This document shows, in pieces, positions 1 through 7,103 of a stretch of DNA of 10,972 nucleotides. The notes under the pieces are model-generated. The model ran no database searches, was not told the DNA's origin, and was given only the letters and a program-made list of their open reading frames with translations. The stretch lies in contig JAFVAN010000005.1 in NCBI GenBank assembly GCA_017480485.1, positions 1-10,972 on the forward strand. The letters run 5' to 3'. The translations under genes were made by a program, and so were the position numbers. The number at the start of each line of letters is the position of its first letter. Position 1 is the stretch's first letter. The stretch is from Ruminococcus sp. Lineage in GTDB: Bacteria; Bacillota_A; Clostridia; Oscillospirales; Ruminococcaceae.

Positions 1-15
1 AACCCCCTCACTAAA

Positions 16-127
16 ACTTTTAATGATTTTTGGCGAGGGTGCCTGAGTTTTCCCTGAGTGCATCAGACTTTAAAGTCTCTGCTATTTCCCGAAGTCGCAG
101 ACACCCTCGCCAAAAATTCGCTAAAAG
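16..127. repeat. Long imperfect inverted repeat in the leader of the ABC transporter genes
   Basis: A 15-nt arm at 27-41 (TTTTTGGCGAGGGTG) is perfectly complementary to 102-116 (CACCCTCGCCAAAAA). Weaker complementarity continues outwards to about 16 and 127, where ACTTTTA faces TAAAAGT. About 60 nt lie between the core arms. No riboswitch consensus that I know fits the loop. It may be a dispersed repeat of REP or MITE type, or a folded leader RNA between an unseen upstream gene and the permease. The function is unknown. Confidence 0.6.
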
Positions 128-142
128 TCTTTGGAAAGGGGT

Positions 143-179
143 CTGGGGAATAACCTTTCTTCAGAAAGGTTTTCCCCAG
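143..179 (+). repeat. Strong stem-loop 93 nt upstream of the permease start
   Basis: CTGGGGAATAACCTTTCT (143-160) pairs with AGAAAGGTTTTCCCCAG (163-179) around a 2-nt gap. Only one bulged base interrupts the stem, so the real loop will open slightly wider. No T-run follows, so it is not a canonical terminator. It could be a dispersed palindromic repeat or an mRNA-stabilising hairpin between a binding-protein gene upstream and the permease. That role is inference, because the upstream gene is outside the window. Confidence 0.6.
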
Positions 180-271
180 TAAGTCATGCAGACAGTATGG
201 TAATTACTGAGCACAGGCGTGGTGAGGGGGATCGGTCGGAAAACACGGCGATGGCCGGACAGAGGTGTAAT

Positions 272-967
272 ATGGACGAATTCAAGGAAAAGTTTCGAGA
301 GACCTTCATTGTAGATGACAGGTGGAAGTATCTTGTAGAGGGTTTAGAGAACACTTTAAAAATAACGCTTTTTGCTGCCCTGCTGGGCATAGTCATAGGG
401 TTCACGGTGGCGATAATACGCTCGACACACGACAAAACAGGCAAGCTCAAGCTGCTCAACCTGGTAAGCAGGCTTTACCTGACGGTGATACGAGGAACGC
501 CGATGGTAGTGCAGCTGATGATAATGTATTTTGTTATCTTTGCGACTCTGCACGCCAAGTACAAGATCTATGTTGCCATTCTTTCCTTCGGAATAAACTC
601 GGGGGCATATGTTGCCGAGATCGTCCGCTCGGGAATAATGTCCATAGACAACGGGCAGTTCGAGGCGGGGTCCTCGCTGGGCCTCAGCTATCCAAAGACC
701 ATGATATACATAATCATGCCTCAGGCCTTCAAGAACGTCCTGCCTGCCCTTGCCAACGAGGTCATCGTGCTTTTGAAGGAGACCTCTGTTGCGGGCTACA
801 TCGGCATGGAGGACCTTACCAAAAAGGGCGACATCATCCGAGGAGCCACCTACGAGGCATATTTTCCCCTGCTGGCGGTGGCGCTTATCTACCTTGTGCT
901 GGTAGTGGTGCTGACTTGGCTTGTTTCAAAGCTTGAAAGGAGGCTGGCGAAGAATGACAGACGTTAA
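272..967 (+). CDS. Polar amino acid ABC transporter permease (HisM/GlnP type)
   Basis: This 231-residue inner-membrane protein would form the channel of a polar amino acid importer of the His/Gln/Glu family. About five hydrophobic segments are visible, roughly at residues 29-50, 76-92, 98-118, 155-175 and 198-218. The family signature RGTPMVVQL lies at 74-82. The cytoplasmic EAA loop, which docks on the ATPase, runs from about 131 to 151 ([10 protein letters not shown], then IIMPQA). I chose ATG 272 because GAGG (262-265) sits 6 nt upstream and the protein then starts like its family. The frame stays open back to a TTG at 131, but that stretch encodes repeat sequence and has no membrane-protein character. 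The stop lies inside the ATPase gene, so the two are translationally coupled. The binding protein is not seen. The substrate cannot be told from sequence. Confidence 0.93.
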   Translation: MDEFKEKFRETFIVDDRWKYLVEGLENTLKITLFAALLGIVIGFTVAIIRSTHDKTGKLKLLNLVSRLYLTVIRGTPMVVQLMIMYFVIFATLHAKYKIYVAILSFGINSGAYVAEIVRSGIMSIDNGQFEAGSSLGLSYPKTMIYIIMPQAFKNVLPALANEVIVLLKETSVAGYIGMEDLTKKGDIIRGATYEAYFPLLAVALIYLVLVVVLTWLVSKLERRLAKNDRR

Positions 968-1721
968 GCAGCAGCCTGCGAACGACGGCGTTATCATCAG
1001 GGTCGAGGACCTGAGCAAGGACTTTGCCGACCTGAGGGTGCTAAAGGGCATCTCTACCACCATCAGCCGCGGCGAGAAGGTAGTTATAATCGGGCCCTCG
1101 GGCTCGGGCAAGAGCACCTTTCTGCGGTGCCTCAACCGCTTGGAGCGGGCCACCTCGGGAAAGATCTTCGTTGACGGCGAGGACATACTTGCAATGAGGG
1201 AGCGGGAGGTAAACCGCGTCCGCCAGAAGATGGGGATGGTGTTCCAGCACTTCAACCTTTTCGGACACCTGACAATAAGAAAGAACATAACCCTTGCCCC
1301 CGTTAAGCTGGGGCTGATGACCCAGGAGGAGGCCGACGCCAAGGCCTCGGAGCTGCTTGAAAAGGTAGGGCTCTACGACAAGGCCGACGCCTACCCCTCG
1401 CAGCTTTCGGGCGGCCAGAAGCAGCGCATCGCCATAGCCAGATCTTTGGCAATGGACCCGGAGATAATGCTTTTTGACGAGCCGACCTCGGCCCTTGACC
1501 CCGAGATGGTGGGCGAGGTGCTGGAGCTTATGAAGGAGCTTGCAGAGAGCGGCATGACCATGGTAGTGGTAACTCACGAGATGGGCTTTGCAAAGGAGGT
1601 CGCCTCGAGGGTGATGTTCATGGACGACGGCGTTATACTTGAAGAAGCGCCCCCTCGGGAATTCTTCGACGACCCGAAGAACGAGAGAACGAAAGCGTTT
1701 CTTTCAAGGGTGCTTGTTTGA
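954..1721 (+). CDS. Polar amino acid ABC transporter ATP-binding protein (GlnQ/HisP type)
   Basis: This 255-residue cytoplasmic ATPase would power the permease encoded just before it. All ABC motifs are present in order: Walker [10 protein letters not shown] at 47-55, Q-loop Gln98 in FQHFNLF, signature LSGGQ at 151-155, Walker B IMLFDE at 171-176 with catalytic Glu176, D-loop SALD, and switch His208 in VTHE. The length is normal for the family, about 240-260 residues. ATG 954 is preferred over an in-frame TTG at 921 because AGGAGG (938-943) lies 10 nt upstream and the family N-terminus fits. The gene overlaps the permease by 14 nt. No substrate-binding domain is fused to it. The amino acid transported is unknown. 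Confidence 0.95.
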   Translation: MTDVKQQPANDGVIIRVEDLSKDFADLRVLKGISTTISRGEKVVIIGPSGSGKSTFLRCLNRLERATSGKIFVDGEDILAMREREVNRVRQKMGMVFQHFNLFGHLTIRKNITLAPVKLGLMTQEEADAKASELLEKVGLYDKADAYPSQLSGGQKQRIAIARSLAMDPEIMLFDEPTSALDPEMVGEVLELMKELAESGMTMVVVTHEMGFAKEVASRVMFMDDGVILEEAPPREFFDDPKNERTKAFLSRVLV

Positions 1722-1744
1722 GAGTCAGCCTTACAGAGGAGAGA

Positions 1745-1791
1745 GATCGGAAACCGCCCCCACCCAAACCGGGTGGGGGCGGTTTCCGATC
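1745..1791 (+). terminator. Perfect 21-bp hairpin after the transporter genes, without a U-tract
   Basis: GATCGGAAACCGCCCCCACCC (1745-1765 without its final base is 20 nt; the arm is 21 nt) is exactly complementary to 1771-1791 around the 5-nt loop AAACC. It begins 24 nt after the ATPase stop, where a terminator would be expected. No T-run follows on either strand. It may end transcription inefficiently, stabilise the upstream mRNA 3' end, or be a dispersed palindrome. The hairpin is certain and its role is not. Confidence 0.5.
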
Positions 1792-1927
1792 AGAGTAGGA
1801 TAAGGCGAAACAAAAAGCAGCTCGTTCCGTGAAATAATTGTAAAATGTCAGCCAATGTATTGCTTTTGTGCTTACAATTTGTTTTTCTGAGCATTCGATC
1901 AAAGTCGTGGTGTTGCCTTAAATTGAT

Positions 1928-1956
1928 TTGACAAAAAAGGGCAGTTGTGGTATATT
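1928..1956 (+). promoter_or_regulatory. Sigma-A type promoter for the GH95-GH26 operon
   Basis: The -35 element TTGACA (1928-1933) is a perfect consensus match. A 17-nt spacer separates it from TATATT (1951-1956), which has five of six consensus -10 bases. Transcription would start near 1963, giving a leader of about 40 nt. An AT-rich stretch with a short repeat of ACTAT lies at 1961-1976 and could overlap a regulator site, but no clear operator palindrome is visible. Confidence 0.8.
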
Positions 1957-2001
1957 TAAATTAACTATACTATACTTCAATTTTAGAGAAGAGGGATGCA
2001 A

Positions 2002-4299
2002 GTGAGCGACTGTGTGAAAAGCTCTAAGCTTTGGTATAAAAGCGCCGCCGAGGACTGGAACGACGCCCTGCCTGTGGGCAACGGCAGGATAGGCGCCATG
2101 ATTTTCGGGCAGCCTCTGGGCGAGCGTATCTGCCTTAACGAGGACTCCGTCTGGTCCGGCGGGCCGAGACATAGGGTCAACCCCTCAGCAAGAGAGAACC
2201 TGGAAAGGGTCAGGAGCCTGCTGCTGGAGGAGAGGATACCCGAGGCCGAGAAGATAGTCCTCGACGCCTTCTGCGGGGCCCCCGTCAACGAGCGGCACTA
2301 TATGCCCCTCTGCGACCTGGACCTCTGGCACTATACCGAGCCCGAGTGCGAGTATCACGAAAGGTCCCTTGATTTGGAGACCGCTGTTGCCGAGACCCGC
2401 TATTCCATTGGCGAGGTCGAGTTTACAAGGCAGGTCTTTGCCTCTGAGCCCGATCAGGTGCTGGTCATCCGCATCACCGCCTCAAAGCCCCAAAGCATCA
2501 CCGTCAGCTTGAAGCTGGACGGCAGGGACGACTACTTTGACGACAACACCCCCGAAAACGGCGGGATACTCTTCCATGGCGGAGAGGGCGGCAGGGACGG
2601 CATCTCCTTTGCGGCTTACCTCAAGGCCTCTGCCCCCGACGGTACCATCCGCACCTATGGCAGCAGGCTTTGCTACGACGGCTGCTCGGAGCTGCTTATC
2701 ACCCTTGGAGCACAGACCACCTACCGCTGCGCCGACTATAAGGAGCAGGCCCGCTCCGACGCCGAGAAGGCCGCCGAAAAGGGCTTCGAGGCCCTGCTAA
2801 GAGACCACCTGCGGGACTACAAGGCCCTCTATGACCGCTGCGGCCTGGACCTCCCGGACAACAGCGAGGGCGCCGCAGAGCTGCCAACGGACCAGCGCCT
2901 TGAAAAAGTCAAGGAGGGCGGACGGGACAACAAGCTCATAGAGATGTATTTCAACTTCGGGCGCTACCTGCTCATCGCCGCCAGCCGCGAGGGCACCCTG
3001 CCCACCAACCTTCAGGGCATCTGGAACAAGGATATGTGGCCCGCCTGGGGCTGCCGCTTCACCGTGAATATAAACACCGAGATGAACTATTGGGGGGCAG
3101 AGGCTTTGAACCTCTCGGAGCTGCATACACCCCTCTTCGACCATATCGAGAGGATGCGCCCCGACGGCCGCCGCACCGCCCGGGAGATGTACGGCTGCCG
3201 CGGCTTTGTCTGTCATCACAACACGGATATCTGGGGAGACACCGCACCTCAGGACCTGTGGATGCCCGGGACCCAGTGGCCCATGGGCGCCGCTTGGCTC
3301 TGCCTGCATATCTTCGAGCACTACCGCTTCACCTTGGACAAGGAGTTTCTTGACGAGAAGTTCGACACCCTCTGCGAGGCCGCGGAGTTCTTTGTGGACT
3401 TTCTCATCCCCGACAGGCAGGGACGGCTGGTGACCTGTCCCTCAGTCTCGCCCGAGAACACCTACATCACCGAGAGCGGCACCAAGGGCTCCCTTTGCGT
3501 GGGGCCATCTATGGACAGCCAGATAATCTATGAGCTTTTCTCGAACGTCATCGAGGCCAGCGAGATACTTGGCCGAGGAGAGGAGCTTGCGGCCACCCTG
3601 CGCTGCATGAGAGAGCGCCTGCCAAAGCCCGAGGTCGGCAAGTACGGCCAGATCAAGGAGTGGGCCATCGACTACGACGAGGCCGAGCCGGGGCACAGGC
3701 ATATCTCCCAGCTCTTTGCACTCTACCCCGCCGCACAGATAACCATGCGCCACGAGCCGGAGCTTGCAAAGGCCGCCCGCGCCACCCTTGAGCGCCGCCT
3801 GAGCTACGGCGGCGGACATACGGGCTGGTCACGGGCCTGGATAATAAATCACTGGGCGCGCCTGCTGGACGGAGATCGGACCTATGACAACATCATGGCC
3901 CTGCTGTCCCATTCCACCGGCAGGAATATGTTCGATATGCACCCGCCCTTCCAGATCGACGGGAACTACGGCGGCTCTGCGGGCATTGCCGAGGCCCTGC
4001 TGCAAAGCCAGCGGGAGGAGCTCATCCTCCTGCCCGCTCTGCCCACACAGTGGGGAGAGGGGTCCTTCCGGGGCCTGCGGGCCAGAGGCGGCTTCGAGGT
4101 CGGCTGCCGATGGAAGGACGGAAGTCTGACAAAGGCCACAATAAAGAGCACCGTCGGCGGCAAGTGCCGTCTTGTGCTGAATGAAGCCGAGGCTCGCATC
4201 ACCTGCGGGGGAAAGGAAGTTCCCGTGACCCGCGCTGACGGCGCCCTCTGCTTTGAGACCCGAGCGGGCTCCGTTTATATCGTTGAGCCAACACTTTGA
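2002..4299 (+). CDS. Glycoside hydrolase family 95 enzyme, probable alpha-L-galactosidase or alpha-L-fucosidase
   Basis: The 765-residue product has normal GH95 length. The family N-terminus is clear (WNDALPVGNGRIGAMIFG, then NEDSVWSGGP). The catalytic (alpha/alpha)6 region has the Asn pair in NINTEMNYW (Asn356, Asn358), the presumed general acid Glu485 in SPEN, and Asp653 in QIDGNYGG. These match the Asn/Asn, Glu and Asp residues of Bifidobacterium AfcA. Position 354, two before the first Asn, is Thr instead of the His usual in fucosidases, which suggests L-galactosides as substrate. There is no signal peptide, so it should act in the cytoplasm on imported oligosaccharides. I chose GTG 2002 because AGAGGG (1990-1995) is 6 nt upstream. 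ATG 1996, two codons earlier, touches that site and is the alternative. The GH26 gene follows after 43 nt in the same operon. Confidence 0.92.
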   Translation: MSDCVKSSKLWYKSAAEDWNDALPVGNGRIGAMIFGQPLGERICLNEDSVWSGGPRHRVNPSARENLERVRSLLLEERIPEAEKIVLDAFCGAPVNERHYMPLCDLDLWHYTEPECEYHERSLDLETAVAETRYSIGEVEFTRQVFASEPDQVLVIRITASKPQSITVSLKLDGRDDYFDDNTPENGGILFHGGEGGRDGISFAAYLKASAPDGTIRTYGSRLCYDGCSELLITLGAQTTYRCADYKEQARSDAEKAAEKGFEALLRDHLRDYKALYDRCGLDLPDNSEGAAELPTDQRLEKVKEGGRDNKLIEMYFNFGRYLLIAASREGTLPTNLQGIWNKDMWPAWGCRFTVNINTEMNYWGAEALNLSELHTPLFDHIERMRPDGRRTAREMYGCRGFVCHHNTDIWGDTAPQDLWMPGTQWPMGAAWLCLHIFEHYRFTLDKEFLDEKFDTLCEAAEFFVDFLIPDRQGRLVTCPSVSPENTYITESGTKGSLCVGPSMDSQIIYELFSNVIEASEILGRGEELAATLRCMRERLPKPEVGKYGQIKEWAIDYDEAEPGHRHISQLFALYPAAQITMRHEPELAKAARATLERRLSYGGGHTGWSRAWIINHWARLLDGDRTYDNIMALLSHSTGRNMFDMHPPFQIDGNYGGSAGIAEALLQSQREELILLPALPTQWGEGSFRGLRARGGFEVGCRWKDGSLTKATIKSTVGGKCRLVLNEAEARITCGGKEVPVTRADGALCFETRAGSVYIVEPTL

Positions 4300-4342
4300 T
4301 CTCTGACCTCTAATCTCTAACATCAAAAAAAGGATCAAGCTT

Positions 4343-6133
4343 ATGAAAAACCAGCTGATAAAAAGAGCGCTCTGCGCAGCGGCAGCTCTTGTCTGTCTCT
4401 CCTCCTGCGGAGAGAAGATAGGCAAGGCCGACACCGTCCCCGAGGCGGCGGGAGGCACCACCACCGCCCAGACCACCGCCCCCGCCAAGGAGCAGCCTCA
4501 GGAGGGCGGGGAAAAGGTGACCTCTGTGGAGGAGCAGAAGGTGGCCCCCGAGGCCGTGGCCTATAAGGAATATTCAAAGACCCTGCAGGCCGAGGACGGA
4601 GAGCTCTCCGGCAGCGCCAAAAAGGCCGACGAGCGCGAGGGCTTTGAGGGGGACGGCTACGCCGCGGGGATAGACGCGGAGTCTGCCTGCACTCTCACCT
4701 TCGACCTGCCCGAGAGCCAGTATTATAACATCATCGTCACTGCCGCCGCCGACAAAAAGGCCAAGGGCACCCTCTCGGTAGGGGGCAGGAGCGTGGGAGA
4801 TTTCACCGTTGCCGCCGAGGAGGGCTTCAGCCTTATGACCTTCTCGAATGTCTTTCTTGAAAAGGGCAAGACGGAGATAACCGTCACCGCCACCTCCAAG
4901 AGCTTCGACGCCGACAGCATAACCGTCGAGGCCAGCAGCGAGATCAAGGATCTTGCAGTCAAGGCCCCCAAGGGCAAGCTTGTGAACTCCGGCGCCTCAC
5001 CAGAGGCTCGGGCGCTCTACCAGTATATCTGCGGCAGCTACGGCGCACAGATAATCACAGGACAGCACGACACCTGCGGCACCCTCACCGAGACCCGCAG
5101 GGTATATGAGCTGACGGGCCGAGCTCCCGCCATCCGCGGCGGCGACCTGATGCCCTTCACCCAGGACATGATAATCGGCGAGAACGAGATAGAATACGCC
5201 AAGAGCTGGGCCAAGGACGGCGGCCTTGTTAGCTATATGTGGCACTGGACCGAGCCCATCGGCGGGGGCGGCAGCGTAAGCTGCTACGCCGACAACACCG
5301 ACTTTGACCCCGCCGCCGCCGTCACCGAGGAGGACATCGCCCTGCTCTCTCCCGAGGAGATCGACAAGCTTTTGGAGGAGGGCAAGATAAGCGAGGAGTG
5401 CGCCGCAATCGTCCGCGACATCGACAAGGTCTCGGAGAAGCTCGGCGAGCTGCAAGAGGCGGGTATCCCCGTGCTCTGGCGGCCCCTGCACGAGGCCTCC
5501 AACGGCTACTACTGGTGGGGCAGGAGCAAGGCGGCCTACAAGTGGCTCTGGCAGCTGCTTTACACCCGCCAGACCGAATACCACAAGCTTGACAACCTTA
5601 TCTGGGTATGGTCGGCCCAGAACGCCGACTGGTATGTAGGGGACGAGCTCTGTGACGTCATCTCCTGCGACATCTACGACAGCGGCAACCCCTCGGGACA
5701 GGCGGACCAGCTGCTAAAGCTTATGAAGATAAGCTCGGCCAAGCCCGCGGTGATAAGCGAGTGCGGCAATCTGCCCTCCATAGCCCGGGCGGCGGGAGAG
5801 CACGCCATGTGGGGCTACATAATGCAGTGGGGCGGGGAATACCTGCTCAACGAGGACGGCAGCCTTAACGAAGAGAACACGCCGCTTGAGGGGCTGATAG
5901 AATTTTACAACAACGATCTCACGGTAACGCGGGACGAGCTTCCGGACCTTGGGGCCATCGCTGAGGAGCTGAGAAAAAAGGACGAAGAGGCCGCCGAGGA
6001 GAAAAAGAAGAAGGAAGAGGAAAAGGAAAAAGAGAAAGAAAAAGAGAAGGAAAAGGAAGAGGACAAGGAGAAGGAAGAAAAGGACGACAAGGACAGCAAG
6101 GAAGAATCGAAAGACTCCGAAAAAGAAGAATAA
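4343..6133 (+). CDS. Surface GH26 (beta-mannanase type) lipoprotein with CBM35-like module and Lys/Glu-rich tail
   Basis: This 596-residue lipoprotein starts with a signal peptide ending in the lipobox LSSC, so Cys22 should be lipidated. A Thr/Pro/Glu-rich linker follows to about residue 70. Residues 75-197 look like a CBM35-type carbohydrate-binding beta-sandwich (QAEDGELSG, then GFEGDGYAAG). The GH26 catalytic domain runs from about 205 to 540, with ITGQHD, WHWTEP, acid/base Glu384 in WRPLHEASNGYYWWG and nucleophile Glu473 in VISECGN. GH26 enzymes mostly cut beta-1,4-mannans with retention, and some act on beta-1,3/1,4-glucan or xylan. Residues 544-596 are an unusual highly charged Lys/Glu/Asp tail with no family counterpart that I know. 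AAGGA (4330-4334) lies 8 nt before ATG 4343. The gene follows GH95 in one operon and is closed by a terminator 9 nt after its stop. Confidence 0.92.
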   Translation: MKNQLIKRALCAAAALVCLSSCGEKIGKADTVPEAAGGTTTAQTTAPAKEQPQEGGEKVTSVEEQKVAPEAVAYKEYSKTLQAEDGELSGSAKKADEREGFEGDGYAAGIDAESACTLTFDLPESQYYNIIVTAAADKKAKGTLSVGGRSVGDFTVAAEEGFSLMTFSNVFLEKGKTEITVTATSKSFDADSITVEASSEIKDLAVKAPKGKLVNSGASPEARALYQYICGSYGAQIITGQHDTCGTLTETRRVYELTGRAPAIRGGDLMPFTQDMIIGENEIEYAKSWAKDGGLVSYMWHWTEPIGGGGSVSCYADNTDFDPAAAVTEEDIALLSPEEIDKLLEEGKISEECAAIVRDIDKVSEKLGELQEAGIPVLWRPLHEASNGYYWWGRSKAAYKWLWQLLYTRQTEYHKLDNLIWVWSAQNADWYVGDELCDVISCDIYDSGNPSGQADQLLKLMKISSAKPAVISECGNLPSIARAAGEHAMWGYIMQWGGEYLLNEDGSLNEENTPLEGLIEFYNNDLTVTRDELPDLGAIAEELRKKDEEAAEEKKKKEEEKEKEKEKEKEKEEDKEKEEKDDKDSKEESKDSEKEE

Positions 6134-6142
6134 TACAAGCGG

Positions 6143-6181
6143 CACCCGCGCAGGGAAAAAATCCTGCGCGGGTGTTTTTTT
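6143..6181 (+). terminator. Rho-independent terminator of the GH95-GH26 operon
   Basis: CACCCGCGCAGG (6143-6154) pairs perfectly with CCTGCGCGGGTG (6163-6174) around an A-rich 8-nt loop. Seven T residues follow directly (6175-6181). It lies 9 nt after the GH26 stop codon. Confidence 0.95.
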
Positions 6182-6249
6182 GACATTTTTTGCGGGGTGG
6201 CGGGTGTAGAATGGTGCTAAAGGTGTGGGCCATATGGACAAGCCGAGGG

Positions 6250-6428
6250 CTTCTGCTTCTCTCTTTTTCTTTGTGGTGTTCGCTGGGTCTGCGCTCGTTG
6301 CGAGGGAGAAACCACAGGGACGGAGGGGTTTCTTCGGTCTCCCCCAAGCCTTCTGCTTCTCTCTTTTTCTTTGCGGGTTGCGCCGCGTCTGCGCTTGTTG
6401 CGAGGGAGGAACCACAGGGACGGAGGGG
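6250..6428. repeat. Two direct repeats of about 79 bp with a 100-bp period
   Basis: Unit 1 (6250-6328) and unit 2 (6350-6428) begin with CTTCTGCTTCTCTCTTTTTC and end with CCACAGGGACGGAGGGG. They differ mainly in the middle, around 6272-6287 and 6372-6387. Each has a core reading TTTGTGGTGTTCGCTGGG or similar, followed by CTGCGCTCGTTGCGAGGG. The same core returns inverted at 6935-7036. No convincing coding sequence lies here. The short open frames that cross it are repetitive and low in complexity. Confidence 0.8.
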
Positions 6429-6479
6429 CCCCTAAAACGCTTGCGCGCAAAAGGGGGCGGGTCCCCTCCTTCCCTGAGG

Positions 6480-6805
6480 TTCCTCCCTCGCGCTCCCTCT
6501 TCCTTACTCTTCCTCCCCCTCGCCCCCTTTTACCTCGTAGTAAAAGGGTAGGCTCCTTTGTTTTGCTTGTTCGGGTTTAAGGCAGCTAAGAGGAGGGTCT
6601 TGTTTTCTGTGTTTCCCTTGTTCAAGGCGATTTTCAGACAGCGTCTAAGCAGATACGCAGCGTGCTGGAGGCGACAGCTGCGGGGTATCGGTTTGCTCGA
6701 CCGTGAAAAACGCGAGCGAAAATTCTTTCCCCCTTGCTCCATCCCTTTGCGCGAAAAGCCTAAACATGGGGAAGATAAGGGGAAGGGGAGCGCGAGGGGG
6801 AGGAC
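6480..6805. repeat. Inner inverted repeat and central unassigned segment of the pre-spoIIA repeat element
   Basis: TCCTCCCTCGCGCTCCCTCT (6481-6500) and its continuation to about 6508 are complementary, with few mismatches, to 6773-6805. A perfect 8-bp hairpin, CCCTTTTA (6525-6532) with TAAAAGGG (6541-6548), lies inside. The central part, about 6550-6770, has small open frames on both strands: TTG start at 6558 on plus, ATG start at 6742 on minus. I recognise neither, and neither has a well-placed ribosome binding site with a normal start codon. Together with the flanking repeats this looks like a composite, roughly symmetrical element. Confidence 0.5.
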
Positions 6806-6934
6806 CTAAAGAGGGGGGGAAACAAGGTACCCATCACATCAGATCGACGGGGAGCCCCCTCTTTTGGTCCTCCCCCTCGCAACAGGGCGACCGCCGATGT
6901 AAGGCCAAACATAAAGCCAAAGTCGTGCCACAAT

Positions 6935-7036
6935 CCCCCTCGCAACCGAGCGCAGCTGTGACGACCACCACAAAGATAAAATTAGAGGCAGAAAGCCCCC
7001 TTGCAACCGAGCGCAGCCCCAGCGACCACCACAAAT
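6935..7036. repeat. Two inverted copies of the 6270/6370 repeat core
   Basis: On the minus strand, 6935-6976 and 6996-7036 both read TTTGTGGTGGTCG, then about 5-7 bases, then CTGCGCTCGGTTGCRAGGGGG. That is the core seen on the plus strand at 6270-6307 and 6370-6407. A third, poorer copy of the end may lie at 6871-6895. The copies point towards the plus-strand copies, so the whole of 6250-7040 is bounded by inverted repeats. The right edge is only about 60 bp from the spoIIAA start. Confidence 0.65.
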
Positions 7037-7103
7037 CAAAAAAAGCGAGGTAGCAGACCCACAGCAACAGTGCTTGAAATCATAAAAAGAAAGGATGAAG
7101 AAT

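Noticed and set aside
131..271. N-terminal extension of the permease from a TTG at 131
   Set aside because: The stretch codes through the 143-179 hairpin, has no family resemblance, and ATG 272 has a well-spaced GAGG.
1836..1879. Inverted repeat AATTGTAA / TTACAATT as an operator or terminator
   Set aside because: Only 8 AT-rich base pairs with a 28-nt loop, which is weak and far from the promoter at 1928.
5714..6415. Minus-strand protein of 233 residues opposite the GH26 gene
   Set aside because: It is a shadow of the GH26 reading frame. Its long Leu/Phe run is only the complement of the Lys/Glu tail.
7048..7080. Sigma-H promoter for spoIIAA (GCGAGGTA and TTGAAAT)
   Set aside because: The two parts are about 23 nt apart, too far for sigma-H, and both match poorly.
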